Shown here: positions 24,226 through 32,897 of the stretch, piece by piece
Layout of the letters: each line of letters starts with the position of its first letter
Position numbering within the stretch: position 1 is the first letter of the stretch
Source: Amycolatopsis nivea
GTDB lineage: Bacteria; Actinomycetota; Actinomycetes; Mycobacteriales; Pseudonocardiaceae
NCBI RefSeq assembly: GCF_004522235.1
Contig: NZ_SDLT01000020.1
Location: forward strand, 84,969 to 148,968
Length of the DNA: 64,000 bases
Reading direction: 5' to 3'
Program-made: the position numbers and the translations under genes
The notes under the pieces: generated by a model
Told to the model about the DNA's origin: nothing
Databases searched by the model: none
What the model saw: the letters and a program-made list of their open reading frames with translations, nothing else

Positions 24226-25592
24226 GAGTTCCCGCGCCTGCCGCGACGGCGCGCTCGCGTCCGCCGGGCCAGTGTCTTGCTGCCGTTGAAGAAGTCGTTG
24301 AGCCGGTCGAGTCCCCAGATGGCCCGGAGGACGAACGGCTGCATCAGCAGCGCCATCGACGGCGAATACTTCGCGGCGTCCGACCAGATGCCGGCGAGGT
24401 CGTCCGACATCTCGCCGTCGACGATGTAGTCGGCGAGCTGGTGGGCCACGTACGGCACCTGACAGAGGCCGTGGCCGTTGCAGGCCATCGAGTAGAAGAC
24501 GTTGTCACCCACCTGCCCGGCGACCGCCAGCCAGTCCGGGCTGATGCCGATCCACCCGCCCCAGGCCCGCTCGATGGCCACGTCGGACAGCGACGGGAAC
24601 CGGCGCGCCAGATCCTTCCCCATGTCCTGCACGACGCGCGGGTCCGGGACCCGGTCGGGGAGCGGGTAGGTCTGGCCTCGCTGCGCTTGGCGGACCCCGC
24701 AGACGATGGTGTTGCGCTCGGTGAGCCGGTAGTGGGTCATCAGCTGGTGCTGGGTGATGATGCCGGATCGGCTCGTCCAGTCCAGCTCGGCGAGCCGCTC
24801 CGGCGCGATGGGTTCCGACTCGGTCTCGATGACGTACAGCGGGGTCGCGAGGTGCTTGGGCGTGATGTCCCACTCGCCGCCGTAGACGCTGGTCGCGAGC
24901 ACCACCTTGTCGGCCCGCACGGTGCCGTGCGGTGTCGTGATCTCGACAACGCGGCCGGTCCGCCGGACGTCGCTCACCCGCGACTGCTCGAAGACCTTGG
25001 CCGACGAGGCGAGCAGCGCGCGGCGCACCCCGCGGGCGAGCTTGCCCGGGTTCAGCATCCCGCCGATGGATTCCCGCATCCCGCCCACGAAGCCGGCGGG
25101 GAGGCCGAGTTCCTCCCGGCTGCCGACGGTCCCCTGCCCGCCGAAGGCGCGCAGGACCGCCGCCTGAGTGCGCACCCGGAGCATCATGAGGGGCGAGACC
25201 GCACCCCACACCAGGCCGTTCGGCACGTAGTCGCAGTCGATGGCGTGCGTCTTGATGAGGTCTTCCACGTAGTGGCCCGCGTGCTCCGCCAGCTTGACCA
25301 TGACCGGCATCTTCTTCGGGGACTGGACGCTGAGCATCCGCAGGTCGCCGCCCGGAGCACCGGCGATCTGACCGCCGTTGCGCGAGGCCGAGCCGTAGCC
25401 GCAGAACTCGGCCTCCAGCAGGACCACGTCCTGGTCGCGCTCCGCGAGGCGCAGCGCGGCAGCCATGCCGCCCATGCCGCCGCCGATGACCGCGATGTCG
25501 CAGGTGAGATCACCGTCCAGCGCGGGCCGCACGTCGTCCGGCCGGTCGATCCAGCCGCTGAAGTTGCTGTATTTCGTGCCGTCGGTCTTCAT
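24222..25592 (-). CDS. FAD-dependent oxidoreductase (DAO / PuuB-like)
   Basis: 456 residues. The FAD-binding GGGMGGMAAALRLAERD begins near residue 36. CGYGSASRNGGQIAG near residue 64 matches the (S)xRNGG motif of gamma-glutamylputrescine/amine oxidases, and WGGWIGISPDWLAVAG near residue 343 matches the C-terminal FAD contact. The C-terminus is very basic (about 15 Arg). It probably oxidises an amine or amino acid. ATG 25592 has AAGGA 12 nt upstream. The 250-bp upstream region carries a 15-bp palindrome, but no adjacent regulator gene. Confidence 0.82.
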   Translation of the reverse strand: MKTDGTKYSNFSGWIDRPDDVRPALDGDLTCDIAVIGGGMGGMAAALRLAERDQDVVLLEAEFCGYGSASRNGGQIAGAPGGDLRMLSVQSPKKMPVMVKLAEHAGHYVEDLIKTHAIDCDYVPNGLVWGAVSPLMMLRVRTQAAVLRAFGGQGTVGSREELGLPAGFVGGMRESIGGMLNPGKLARGVRRALLASSAKVFEQSRVSDVRRTGRVVEITTPHGTVRADKVVLATSVYGGEWDITPKHLATPLYVIETESEPIAPERLAELDWTSRSGIITQHQLMTHYRLTERNTIVCGVRQAQRGQTYPLPDRVPDPRVVQDMGKDLARRFPSLSDVAIERAWGGWIGISPDWLAVAGQVGDNVFYSMACNGHGLCQVPYVAHQLADYIVDGEMSDDLAGIWSDAAKYSPSMALLMQPFVLRAIWGLDRLNDFFNGSKTLARRTRARRRGRRGNS

Positions 25593-25727
25593 GCTGTCCC
25601 GATTTCCTTCTGGGGGCCTGTGCCGCTTCGTGCTCCGAGCCAAGGCGTGGGCGGTTGCCTCGTGCCTCATTGTCGACAGCCACGGCCGCGGTGAAAACGA
25701 CACTGCGCACCGGCTTCCGCTGGGCGC

Positions 25728-25742
25728 AGTGCACTGTGCACT
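25728..25742. promoter_or_regulatory. 15-bp palindrome upstream of the FAD oxidoreductase
   Basis: AGTGCACTGTGCACT has perfect 7-bp arms around a single T, 136 bp upstream of the start at 25592. A second smaller inverted repeat (GTCCAC-A-GTGGAC, 25775-25787) lies nearby. An operator is likely, for an unlinked regulator. Confidence 0.45.
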
Positions 25743-25789
25743 CATCGCCTACCCGCGGAACTTCGGTCCCAGGTGTCCACAGTGGACTA

Positions 25790-25815
25790 CGCACGACGGC
25801 GGACACCGTCGTGCG
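25790..25815. terminator. Hairpin after the wax ester synthase gene
   Basis: CGCACGACGG (25790-25799) pairs perfectly with CCGTCGTGCG (25806-25815) around a 6-nt loop, 28 bp downstream of the minus-strand stop at 25843. There is no U-tract, as is common for actinobacterial terminators. Confidence 0.55.
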
Positions 25816-25842
25816 AAAGCGTCGGCATTCCGCGCCTCGCGA

Positions 25843-27237
25843 TCAGACCGGCGCGGCCTTGCTCAGCTCGTCCATCGCCTCCGGCAACGCGTCCGCCAGC
25901 GGCCACAGGTCCTTCACCAATTCCTTGGCCCCCAACAACCCGACGCCGACCTTGCCGTCGTTCGACAGCACCGTGATGTTGAGCCCCGCCCCGTGGAACA
26001 CCGGCCCCAGCGGGTACAGCCCGGTGATCCGCGCGCCCAGCAAATACAGCGGCATCGGCGGCCCGGGCACATTCGAGATGATCAGGTTGTGCACCACCGG
26101 ATGCCGTTCGGCCAGCCGCAGCGCCGAATACGCGCGCACGCCGAGCCCGAAGACCGTCGCCGGGGAGAACTGGGCCCAGTCGGCGAGCATGTCGGCGTCG
26201 ATGTCGTAATGGTGGTCCTTCGCCCGCCGGTTCGCCTCGGCCAGGAAGAACACCCGCGCTGCCGGGTCGGGCAAATGCGTGGGCAGCGAAGCGAAAAAGG
26301 CCGAAACCCGGTTGCTGCCGCGATCGCGTTCCGTGCGTTCGTGCACCGACACCGGAACCGTCGCCACCAGCGGGTCGCCCGGCAGTTCGCCGCGGCCGAG
26401 CAGGAATTGCCGCAGGGCACCGGAAACCAGCGCCAGCACCACGTCGTTTACGGTGACACCGAAAGCGTCCTTCACCTGCTTCACCGCGTCGAGGTCCAGC
26501 TGCGCGAACGCGACCGAACGGTGGCCGGTGATGGTGCCGTTCAGCGAGGTCCGCGGCGCGGTGAAAGGCACCGGCATTCCCTTGCCGCGCACAGTTTTCA
26601 TCGCCCACTTCGGCACCAGACCCAGCAGCTCGGGCAGCAGCCGGGCGATCTCGAACGGCCGGTGCAGCAGCGAATCGGCGCTCTCGCGCAGCAGCCGCAA
26701 CCGGGTGGGGAGACCGTCGTTCTCGCGCTCGCCGTCGGGCAGCTCCGGCAGCGGCGCGTCGGGTTCGAGACCGGCGAGGTAGCCGATCAGGCTGGCCCCG
26801 CCGACGCCGTCGACGCTCGCGTGGTGCATTTTCAGCAGCACCGCCAGCCGCCCGTCCGACAGGCCCTCGATCACGTAGCACTGCCACAGCGGATGCGCGC
26901 GGTCGAGCCGCTGCCCGGCGATGTGCGCGCACATCTCGGCGAGCTCGCGGTCGTCGCCCGGCGCGGGCAGGCCGATGCGGTGCACGTGGTTGTCGAGGTC
27001 GAAATCCTCGTCCTCGACCCACACCGGATGGTTCAGGTTCCAGAGCGGATTGTGGAGTTTGCGGCGGAACGCCGGGATCACCGCGACGCGTTCGGCGAGG
27101 CGGCGCTTGAACTCGGGGAACGCGTAGCCGCCGGGCATGGTCGAACCGTCGAGGGTGAGCAGGCCGCAGACGTGCAGGACCTGCGAGGGCGTCTCCAGGT
27201 AGAGGAAGCTCGCGTCCAGCCCGCTCAGTCGCTGCAT
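25843..27237 (-). CDS. Wax ester synthase / diacylglycerol acyltransferase (WS/DGAT)
   Basis: 464 residues. The acyltransferase motif HHASVDG (His138, His139, Asp143) follows an N-terminus of MQRLSGLDASFLYLETPSQ, which is diagnostic for WS/DGAT. A PLW block (NPLWNLNHPVW) is near residue 63. These membrane-associated enzymes esterify acyl-CoA with diacylglycerol or long alcohols, making storage lipid. Divergent from an esterase/lipase gene 59 bp away, so synthesis and hydrolysis of neutral lipid may be linked. Relevant to sterol-derived carbon storage. Confidence 0.93.
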   Translation of the reverse strand: MQRLSGLDASFLYLETPSQVLHVCGLLTLDGSTMPGGYAFPEFKRRLAERVAVIPAFRRKLHNPLWNLNHPVWVEDEDFDLDNHVHRIGLPAPGDDRELAEMCAHIAGQRLDRAHPLWQCYVIEGLSDGRLAVLLKMHHASVDGVGGASLIGYLAGLEPDAPLPELPDGERENDGLPTRLRLLRESADSLLHRPFEIARLLPELLGLVPKWAMKTVRGKGMPVPFTAPRTSLNGTITGHRSVAFAQLDLDAVKQVKDAFGVTVNDVVLALVSGALRQFLLGRGELPGDPLVATVPVSVHERTERDRGSNRVSAFFASLPTHLPDPAARVFFLAEANRRAKDHHYDIDADMLADWAQFSPATVFGLGVRAYSALRLAERHPVVHNLIISNVPGPPMPLYLLGARITGLYPLGPVFHGAGLNITVLSNDGKVGVGLLGAKELVKDLWPLADALPEAMDELSKAAPV

Positions 27238-27296
27238 GTCTTCCAGCGTAAGGCAGAACCCTGGCGACGGCGCTCGGCGGAGGTAGCATCGGGCAG

Positions 27297-28535
27297 GTGA
27301 AACCGGACTTCGTGACCCGCCGGGCGGCGCAGCTCGGTCTCGCCGCGCTCGCCCTGCGGCCGCCGAAACCGCGACCGACCTCGATCCCGGTGTTCTTCGC
27401 CGGCTGGCTCACCGGCGAACTCGCGCCGCACCTGCTCGCGCTCACCGCGGCCGACACCGTGCAGCACGTCGCGCGCCACGGGGTGCGCCGCCCGAGCGAC
27501 CGGATCGGGCTGGCGCTGGCCGGGCTGTCCGCGGCCGGTTTCGCGTCGCTTATCGGGACCTCGCTGAAAGCGCGCCTCGAGGTCGAGGCCGCGCTCGTCG
27601 AAGCGCTCGGCGAGGACTACCGGGACAGCCTGGAGAACCCTTCGGACTTCTCGACGCCGTGGGGACGCCTGCTGATGCCGTTCCGGATGCACGAGCCGGA
27701 CGTCGTGCGCGACCGGAACGTCGCGTACGCCCCGGGCGGCAAACGGTTCCTGCTGGACGTCTATCGTCCGCGCGAAACCGTCCGCGACGCCCCGGTGCTG
27801 CTGCAGATCCACGGCGGCGCGTGGACGATCGGCAACAAGGAACAGCAGGGCCTGCCGCTGATGCGCCACCTCGCCCGCCGCGGCTGGGTCTGCGTCGCGA
27901 TCAACTACCCGCTCTCCCCCGCCTCGCGCTGGCCGGCGCACATCGTGGCGGCCAAGCAAGCGCTCGCCTGGATTCGCGAACACATCGCCGAGTACGGCGG
28001 CGACCCGCGCTTCGTCGCGGTGACCGGCGGTTCGGCGGGCGGGCACCTGGCCGCGCTGCTCGCGCTGACCCAGAACGATCCGGCGCTGCAGCCCGGGTTC
28101 GAGGAGGCGGACACGAGCGTGCAGGCCTGCGTGCCGCACTACGGCGTGTACGACATCGCCGCGTCGACCGGCGAGGAGGAAAGCCGGTACCGCCTGGAAA
28201 GCCTGATGGCGCGCCGGGTGTTCGCGCCGGAGCACCGGCTGGACGACTACCTCGCCGCGTCCCCGATGGACCGGATCGCCGAGGACGCACCGCCGTTCTT
28301 CGTGATCCACGGCAAGCACGATTCACTCGTCCCGGTCGCGGAGGCGCGGGAGTTCGTCGCCCGGTTGCGCGCTAAATCCGCCCACCCGGTGGCGTACGCG
28401 GAACTCGCGGGGGCGCAGCACGCGTTCGACGTGTTCCCGTCAATCCGCAGCGCCCACGTGGTGCGCGGGGTCGAACACTTCCTCGACTGGGCCCACGCTC
28501 AGGCGTTGACCCCGGTCAACGAGAAAAACTCCTGA
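27297..28535 (+). CDS. Alpha/beta hydrolase, HSL-type esterase/lipase
   Basis: 412 residues from GTG 27297. Oxyanion motif HGGAW (residues 172-176), nucleophile Ser246 in GGSAGG, acid Asp342 and base His375 in AQHAFD. About 130 N-terminal residues precede the fold, as in mycobacterial LipC-type enzymes. Likely hydrolyses short- or medium-chain acyl esters. The last 43 codons, including His375, lie in a segment that is duplicated 180 bp downstream; the first copy is the intact gene end. Confidence 0.88.
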   Translation: MKPDFVTRRAAQLGLAALALRPPKPRPTSIPVFFAGWLTGELAPHLLALTAADTVQHVARHGVRRPSDRIGLALAGLSAAGFASLIGTSLKARLEVEAALVEALGEDYRDSLENPSDFSTPWGRLLMPFRMHEPDVVRDRNVAYAPGGKRFLLDVYRPRETVRDAPVLLQIHGGAWTIGNKEQQGLPLMRHLARRGWVCVAINYPLSPASRWPAHIVAAKQALAWIREHIAEYGGDPRFVAVTGGSAGGHLAALLALTQNDPALQPGFEEADTSVQACVPHYGVYDIAASTGEEESRYRLESLMARRVFAPEHRLDDYLAASPMDRIAEDAPPFFVIHGKHDSLVPVAEAREFVARLRAKSAHPVAYAELAGAQHAFDVFPSIRSAHVVRGVEHFLDWAHAQALTPVNEKNS

Positions 28536-28568
28536 CGCGAGCGAGCGTCCTCACGCAGCGTGCCCATC
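28405..28568. repeat. Duplicated segment, copy 1 (esterase 3' end)
   Basis: 164 bp repeated at exactly +180 bp (28585-28748) with five mismatches (at 28411, 28439, 28469, 28541 and 28544; about 97% identity). This copy holds the true end of the esterase gene and a detached piece of the folE 3' end in antisense. Confidence 0.95.
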
Positions 28569-28584
28569 CGCGTCGACGACCCCG

Positions 28585-28748
28585 TCGCGGAGGCGCAGCA
28601 CGCGTTCGACGTGTTCCCCTCAATCCGCAGCGCCCACGTGGTGCGCGGCGTCGAACACTTCCTCGACTGGGCCCACGCTCAGGCGTTGACCCCGGTCAAC
28701 GAGAAAAACTCCTGACGCGACCGGGCGTCCTCACGCAGCGTGCCCATC
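28585..28748. repeat. Duplicated segment, copy 2 (folE 3' end)
   Basis: Second copy of the 164-bp segment. It contains the genuine 3' end of folE on the minus strand, plus an orphaned remnant of the esterase C-terminus on the plus strand (including AQHAFD and a TGA at 28713-28715). 16 nt of unrelated sequence separate the copies. Confidence 0.95.
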
Positions 28749-29281
28749 AAAGTGGACGTCACCGTGGACGAGCCGGTCGCCTGCACGCCGCGCAGGGTCA
28801 TGCACGTGTGTTCGGCCTCGATCACCACGCCGACGCCCTTCGGGGACAACTGGTCGCCGAGCCAGCCCGCGATTTGCTTCGTCAGCCGTTCCTGCACTTG
28901 CGGGCGGCACGCGAAATGCTCGACAACCCGCGCCAGCTTCGACAGTCCGAGGATCCGCTCGCCCGGCAGGTAGCCGACGTGCGCGACCCCGATGAACGGC
29001 AGCAGGTGGTGTTCGCAGACCGACCGGACCGGGATGTCGCGGGCCAGCACCAGTTCGTCGTAGCCCTCGTCGTTGGGGAACGTGGTGAGGTCGAACGCGC
29101 GCGGCGTGAACAGCTCGGCGTACGCGCGGGCCATCCGGCCGGGGGTGCCGCGCAGGCTCTCCGAGTCGAGGCTGATGCCGAGCGCGCGCAGGAAGTCCCC
29201 CGCCGCGTTTTCGGCCGCGGCCAGGTCGAAGCCGGGGACGGGCTCGTGGACGACGCGGAGGGCGGTTCCGGACGACTGCAT
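28679..29281 (-). CDS. folE: GTP cyclohydrolase I
   Basis: 200 residues. Zinc/active-site motif VCEHHLLPFIGVAHVGY near residue 90, GLSKLARVVEHFA near residue 115 and EAEHTCMTLRGVQ near residue 158. Converts GTP to 7,8-dihydroneopterin triphosphate, the first step of folate and pterin synthesis. Start at 29281 from GAGG 8 nt upstream. No other folate gene is nearby, so this may be a second, specialised copy. Its last 23 codons lie in the 164-bp duplicated segment. Divergent from a cysteine-bearing HTH regulator. Confidence 0.93.
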   Translation of the reverse strand: MQSSGTALRVVHEPVPGFDLAAAENAAGDFLRALGISLDSESLRGTPGRMARAYAELFTPRAFDLTTFPNDEGYDELVLARDIPVRSVCEHHLLPFIGVAHVGYLPGERILGLSKLARVVEHFACRPQVQERLTKQIAGWLGDQLSPKGVGVVIEAEHTCMTLRGVQATGSSTVTSTLMGTLREDARSRQEFFSLTGVNA

Positions 29282-29423
29282 GGGCGATCCTCGGGCTTCA
29301 GGCGGCGACAGGACAGGGTTTCGCCGATAAATCTTTGTCTTATTGCCCGGCGGAGTCAATGTGACCAGGTGAACAAGCCAGGTGGAGGCTTCCGGGAACC
29401 TCGCTGGGCGTTATCGTGGGTGT

Positions 29424-30134
29424 GTGACGAGTGACCTGGCGACCATCCGCGCGGTAGCGGCGCTGGACGAGGACCTGCGCCGGGGGATGTACGCCTTCAT
29501 CCGCGACGCCGGCCGCCCGGTGACGCGCGAGGAGGCGGCCGCGGCGGTCGGCATCTCGCGCAAGCTGGCCGCGTTCCACCTGGACAAACTCGTGGCGGCC
29601 GGCCTCCTGCGCGCCCGCTACGAGACCGTCGGCGGCGTCCGCAAGGTGGGCCGCGCCCCGAAGGTCTACGAACCCGCCGCGACCGACTTCGCGATCTCCA
29701 TCCCGCCCCGGCAGCCGGACGTCCTGGCCGCGATCCTGGTGGACGCGGTCGCGTCGGCGGCCCCCGGCGAACCGGCCAGGGACGCCGCCCTGCGCGAGGC
29801 CGGACGGCACGGCGCCGCCGCCGGAGCCGCCGAACGCGAACGCTCCCGCCCAGGTCGGCTGGGCACGGAACGCGGACTGACCCTGACGAGCACGGTTTTG
29901 GCCCGGCATGGTTTCGAGCCGAACCGCGAGACGCCGGTGTGCCTGCGCCTGCGCAACTGCCCGTTCCAGCCGCTGGCCGGCCGCGCACCGGACCTGGTGT
30001 GCGGGATGACGGACCGGTTCTTGAGCGGCGTCGTGGAAGGACTCCAGGTCCCCGGGGTGACGACAGCCCGGGTCGCGCCGCGCGACGGCGGGTGTTGCGT
30101 GGAGCTTCGGGGGACCGAGTCAGCCGGTAGCTGA
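29424..30134 (+). CDS. HTH regulator with C-terminal cysteines (SufR/ArsR-like)
   Basis: 236 residues from GTG 29424. The winged helix is at residues 15-85 (VTREEAAAAVGISRKLAAFHLDK). The C-terminal half carries Cys173, Cys179, Cys193 and the pair Cys224/Cys225, in the CPF...LVC...CC layout of the DeoR/SufR-like group whose cysteines bind an Fe-S cluster. The spacing (X5, X13, X30) differs from mycobacterial SufR. It probably senses redox or metal and regulates a neighbour; folE, 142 bp away and divergent, is the obvious candidate. Confidence 0.75.
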   Translation: MTSDLATIRAVAALDEDLRRGMYAFIRDAGRPVTREEAAAAVGISRKLAAFHLDKLVAAGLLRARYETVGGVRKVGRAPKVYEPAATDFAISIPPRQPDVLAAILVDAVASAAPGEPARDAALREAGRHGAAAGAAERERSRPGRLGTERGLTLTSTVLARHGFEPNRETPVCLRLRNCPFQPLAGRAPDLVCGMTDRFLSGVVEGLQVPGVTTARVAPRDGGCCVELRGTESAGS

Positions 30135-30309
30135 CCTGGCCTGCGCGCGGTTCGGATCGAGCTCCCGGCTGAATCTCCGCGCAGGGGCGCCAGCGAGGTC
30201 GCCAAGCGGCGCGCGAATCGTCTCCGGGCTGGTTCTGCTGCGGAGAATCAGCCTTGTTCCGTGGCACCGCGCGGTCAGCACTCAGCAGTACGCAGTGCTC
30301 GACGCGAAA

Positions 30310-30861
30310 CTAGCCGCCCGGCGACACCGCGCGCAGCACCCTTTCCACGTGGGCGGCGGGCCAGTCCTCCGTGAACGGCCGGGTGCGCAGGAGCCAGCGG
30401 TGGAAAACCGGGCCCAGCAGCAGTTCCGCGCCGTCTTCCGGGCATGCGACTTCGGCGCGGGCCAGGCGGTCGGCGATCGCGCGCAGTTGCGGGCCCAGCA
30501 GGCGGTCCAGGACTTCGGCGCCGATGGCCGGATCGGTTTGCAGTTCGGCGGTCACCGCGCGGAGCAGGCGGTCGGTCGCCGGATCAGTCAGTTCGGCGAT
30601 CATGCCGCGGACCAGGGTTTCCAGATCCGCTCGAAGATCGCCGGTGTTCGGGATGGCGACTTCGCCGGAAGCGTCGAGGCTTTGCTCCAGCAGCGCGTCA
30701 AGCAGCACCGCGGCGGGCGAGGACCATGTGCGGTACAGCGTTTGCTTCCCGGCACCGGCGCGGGCCGCGATGCCCTCCATGGTCAGGCCGCCGAAACCGG
30801 ATTCGGCGGCGAGGGAGAGCACCGCGGCGTGCACTCGGGCTCGGGTGCTGGCGCGTGCCAT
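30310..30861 (-). CDS. TetR family regulator
   Basis: 183 residues. N-terminal HTH at about residues 22-50 (LTMEGIAARAGAGKQTLYRTW), then a TetR C-terminal domain with DPATDRLLRAVTAELQTDP. It is encoded 1 bp after the SDR gene, as second gene of the operon. A 23-bp perfect palindrome upstream of that operon is its likely operator. Confidence 0.88.
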   Translation of the reverse strand: MARASTRARVHAAVLSLAAESGFGGLTMEGIAARAGAGKQTLYRTWSSPAAVLLDALLEQSLDASGEVAIPNTGDLRADLETLVRGMIAELTDPATDRLLRAVTAELQTDPAIGAEVLDRLLGPQLRAIADRLARAEVACPEDGAELLLGPVFHRWLLRTRPFTEDWPAAHVERVLRAVSPGG

Positions 30862-30862
30862 C

Positions 30863-31684
30863 TCAGATCTCCGCGTCGGAGAAACGCTTGTCCTGACGGT
30901 AATCCGTCAGCCGTCCGGACAGTGCTGCCGCGACCATTCCGGGGGCATCGGCACCGGTCAGGACGCGCAGGCGCTGGTCGGCGGGGTCGTTGACGTGCTG
31001 CAGGATCTCCGCGGCGATCTCGGCGGGCGGAGTGCCGCCGCCGGTGCCGGCGGTCGCCCACGGGACGGTCGTCGTGCCGAACATCCGCTCGCGCAACCCG
31101 TCGTACGCCGGGTTCGGGGCGGTGAACCGCATGCTGCCGGTCGCCCATTCGGTGTCCATCCCGCCCGGTTCGACAATGCTCACGCGCACGCCGAACTCCG
31201 CGACCTCCTGCGCGATCGCCTCGCTCATCCCCTCCAGGCCCCATTTGCTCGCGTTGTACAGCCCGAATCCCGGCACCGAACCGGCACCGCCGACCGAAGA
31301 GATCTGCACGACGTGCCCCGATTTCTGCTCGCGCAACACCGGCAGCGCGGCTTGGGTCAGCCACAACGCGCCCAGCAGGTTCGTCTCCAGAATGTTCCGC
31401 GCTTCCTCCTCGCTTACCTCCTCAGCCATGCCGACCAGTCCGTACCCGGCGTTGTTCACCACGACGTCCAGCCGGCCGAACTCGGCCACGGCCCGCTGCA
31501 CGGTTTCCCGCGCGGCGGCCCGGTCCCGTACGTCGAGCACGTGCTCCACGACGTTCCGGTGTTCCGGCGCGCTGCCCGGCGTGCGGACGGTCGCCAGCAC
31601 TCGGTCGCCCGCCTCCGCCGCGGCCAAAGCCAGCGCCTGCCCCAGGCCGCGGCTCGCCCCGGTGATCACCCATGTTCTCGTCAT
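30863..31684 (-). CDS. Short-chain dehydrogenase/reductase
   Basis: 273 residues of classical SDR type: cofactor motif TGASRGLG (residues 8-15), NNAG near residue 82, catalytic Ser in ISSVGG near residue 138 and YNASK near residue 153. An NADP preference is likely from the Arg in the glycine loop. Followed by its presumed repressor (TetR). The substrate is unknown; the TetR pairing suggests a xenobiotic or stress-inducible reductase. Confidence 0.88.
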   Translation of the reverse strand: MTRTWVITGASRGLGQALALAAAEAGDRVLATVRTPGSAPEHRNVVEHVLDVRDRAAARETVQRAVAEFGRLDVVVNNAGYGLVGMAEEVSEEEARNILETNLLGALWLTQAALPVLREQKSGHVVQISSVGGAGSVPGFGLYNASKWGLEGMSEAIAQEVAEFGVRVSIVEPGGMDTEWATGSMRFTAPNPAYDGLRERMFGTTTVPWATAGTGGGTPPAEIAAEILQHVNDPADQRLRVLTGADAPGMVAAALSGRLTDYRQDKRFSDAEI

Positions 31685-31702
31685 GCCGCCGACGCTAGCA
31701 CG

Positions 31703-31725
31703 AAACGAGACGTACCGTCTCGTTT
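31703..31725. promoter_or_regulatory. TetR-type operator upstream of the SDR-TetR operon
   Basis: AAACGAGACG-TAC-CGTCTCGTTT: perfect 10-bp arms with a 3-nt spacer, 18 bp upstream of the SDR start codon. Size and symmetry fit TetR family operators. Confidence 0.7.
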
Positions 31726-31742
31726 TACTCTCCGTAAGCGAT

Positions 31743-32897
31743 TCAGCTCTCCGCGGGGTAAGCGAGATCGACCGGCTGCTCGGCCGGAGGTCCGTCCGGC
31801 CACCACTGCCCCGCGACGCGCACGAATCGGTACCACCGGCTGTCCCGTCCGTATCGCAGCTGCACCGGTCCGGCCGTCACCCGGTTGCGCCATACCTTCG
31901 CCTCCCCCGCCAACTCCGCGAGTTCCGCCCGAGCCGCCGCCAACGGTCCGGGGCCGGGACTCCACACGTCCCGCAGTGCCGCCAGTCCGCTCCGGCCCGC
32001 TTCTCGCCATGCCTGCGCCGACACGATCAGCTCCGACGGCGCGACCTCGGCGGCAGCGGCCAGTCCGAACACGTCCGCGCCCGGCCGGGCGGCTCGACGC
32101 GCCAGGTCCTCGGCGAAAGTCAAGTCCGCCAAGGCATCCCGGGCGTGCAGCAGGTCTAGCGCGAGCGACGCGGCGTCGGCGGCCAGGGCAGCGAGGCCGG
32201 CGGACGTCAGGCCGGAGCGCGCGGGCGGGTCGAGGTCGAGCACGGCGGGCGGACCGGGTTCGCCGGGAATCGCGGGCAACGGCGGCAGCGGCGCGATCCG
32301 CCGTGCGTACGCCTTTTTCGGCGTCAGCCCGACCTCCGGCGCGCGAGCCGGGCGAGCGGCACTGGGGGTCCGCAATTCGCGCAGTTGAGCCAAAACCTCG
32401 TCCCGGCCCCGGCCGCGCAGGGTGAACAGCACGAACGGATCGGCGTCCACCTCGTCGGCGACCAGGTAGTACACCGCCGCCACGTGTTTGCACGGATTCG
32501 CGCTGTCCGGACAGGAACAGCGCGGCCGCAGATCGCCTGGTCCGGGCAGCAGGTCGGCCCCGGCCTCCCGCGACTGGACGGCCAGTTCCTCGGGCAGTTC
32601 GCCGTCGAGCAGGGCCGCGGCGTGCCCGAGGCGGCGACCGGCGACGTCGAGCAGCTTGTCCCATTCCGACGCGCTGAACTCGCGCATCCGGATCGCGACC
32701 CGGTACGGATCCGGGCGGCTTCCCCGCACCCACGCGGTGATCTCGCCCGCGCTGATCGCCAGCTGGTCCACGACGCCCTTACGCGCGTACGTCCGCCCGC
32801 GCGGCAGCCGGTTCGGATCGAGTTTGGCGCGCTGCTCCAGCGCCTCCACCCACGCCCGGCCCCACCACCGGTGGCCGAACGTCCGCCGCGGCGGCAT
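31743..32897 (-). CDS. SWIM zinc-finger protein
   Basis: 384 residues. It starts with the FGHRWWGRAWVEALE block found in helicase-associated SWIM proteins. The SWIM motif CSCPDSANPCKH is near residue 128. The long C-terminal half has no motif I recognise. SWIM domains bind DNA or protein. Its ATG overlaps the stop of the SNF2 helicase gene (TGATG), so the two act as a unit, as in the mycobacterial HelZ neighbourhood. Confidence 0.85.
   Translation of the reverse strand: MPPRRTFGHRWWGRAWVEALEQRAKLDPNRLPRGRTYARKGVVDQLAISAGEITAWVRGSRPDPYRVAIRMREFSASEWDKLLDVAGRRLGHAAALLDGELPEELAVQSREAGADLLPGPGDLRPRCSCPDSANPCKHVAAVYYLVADEVDADPFVLFTLRGRGRDEVLAQLRELRTPSAARPARAPEVGLTPKKAYARRIAPLPPLPAIPGEPGPPAVLDLDPPARSGLTSAGLAALAADAASLALDLLHARDALADLTFAEDLARRAARPGADVFGLAAAAEVAPSELIVSAQAWREAGRSGLAALRDVWSPGPGPLAAARAELAELAGEAKVWRNRVTAGPVQLRYGRDSRWYRFVRVAGQWWPDGPPAEQPVDLAYPAES

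Noticed and set aside
28592..28715. Separate esterase gene fragment downstream of the esterase
   Set aside because: It lacks a start and is just the second copy of the duplicated segment; treated as a remnant.
30167..30253. Long-range inverted repeat GGCTGA(A/T)TCTCCGC after the HTH gene
   Set aside because: One mismatch and a 59-nt loop make it too weak to call a functional terminator.
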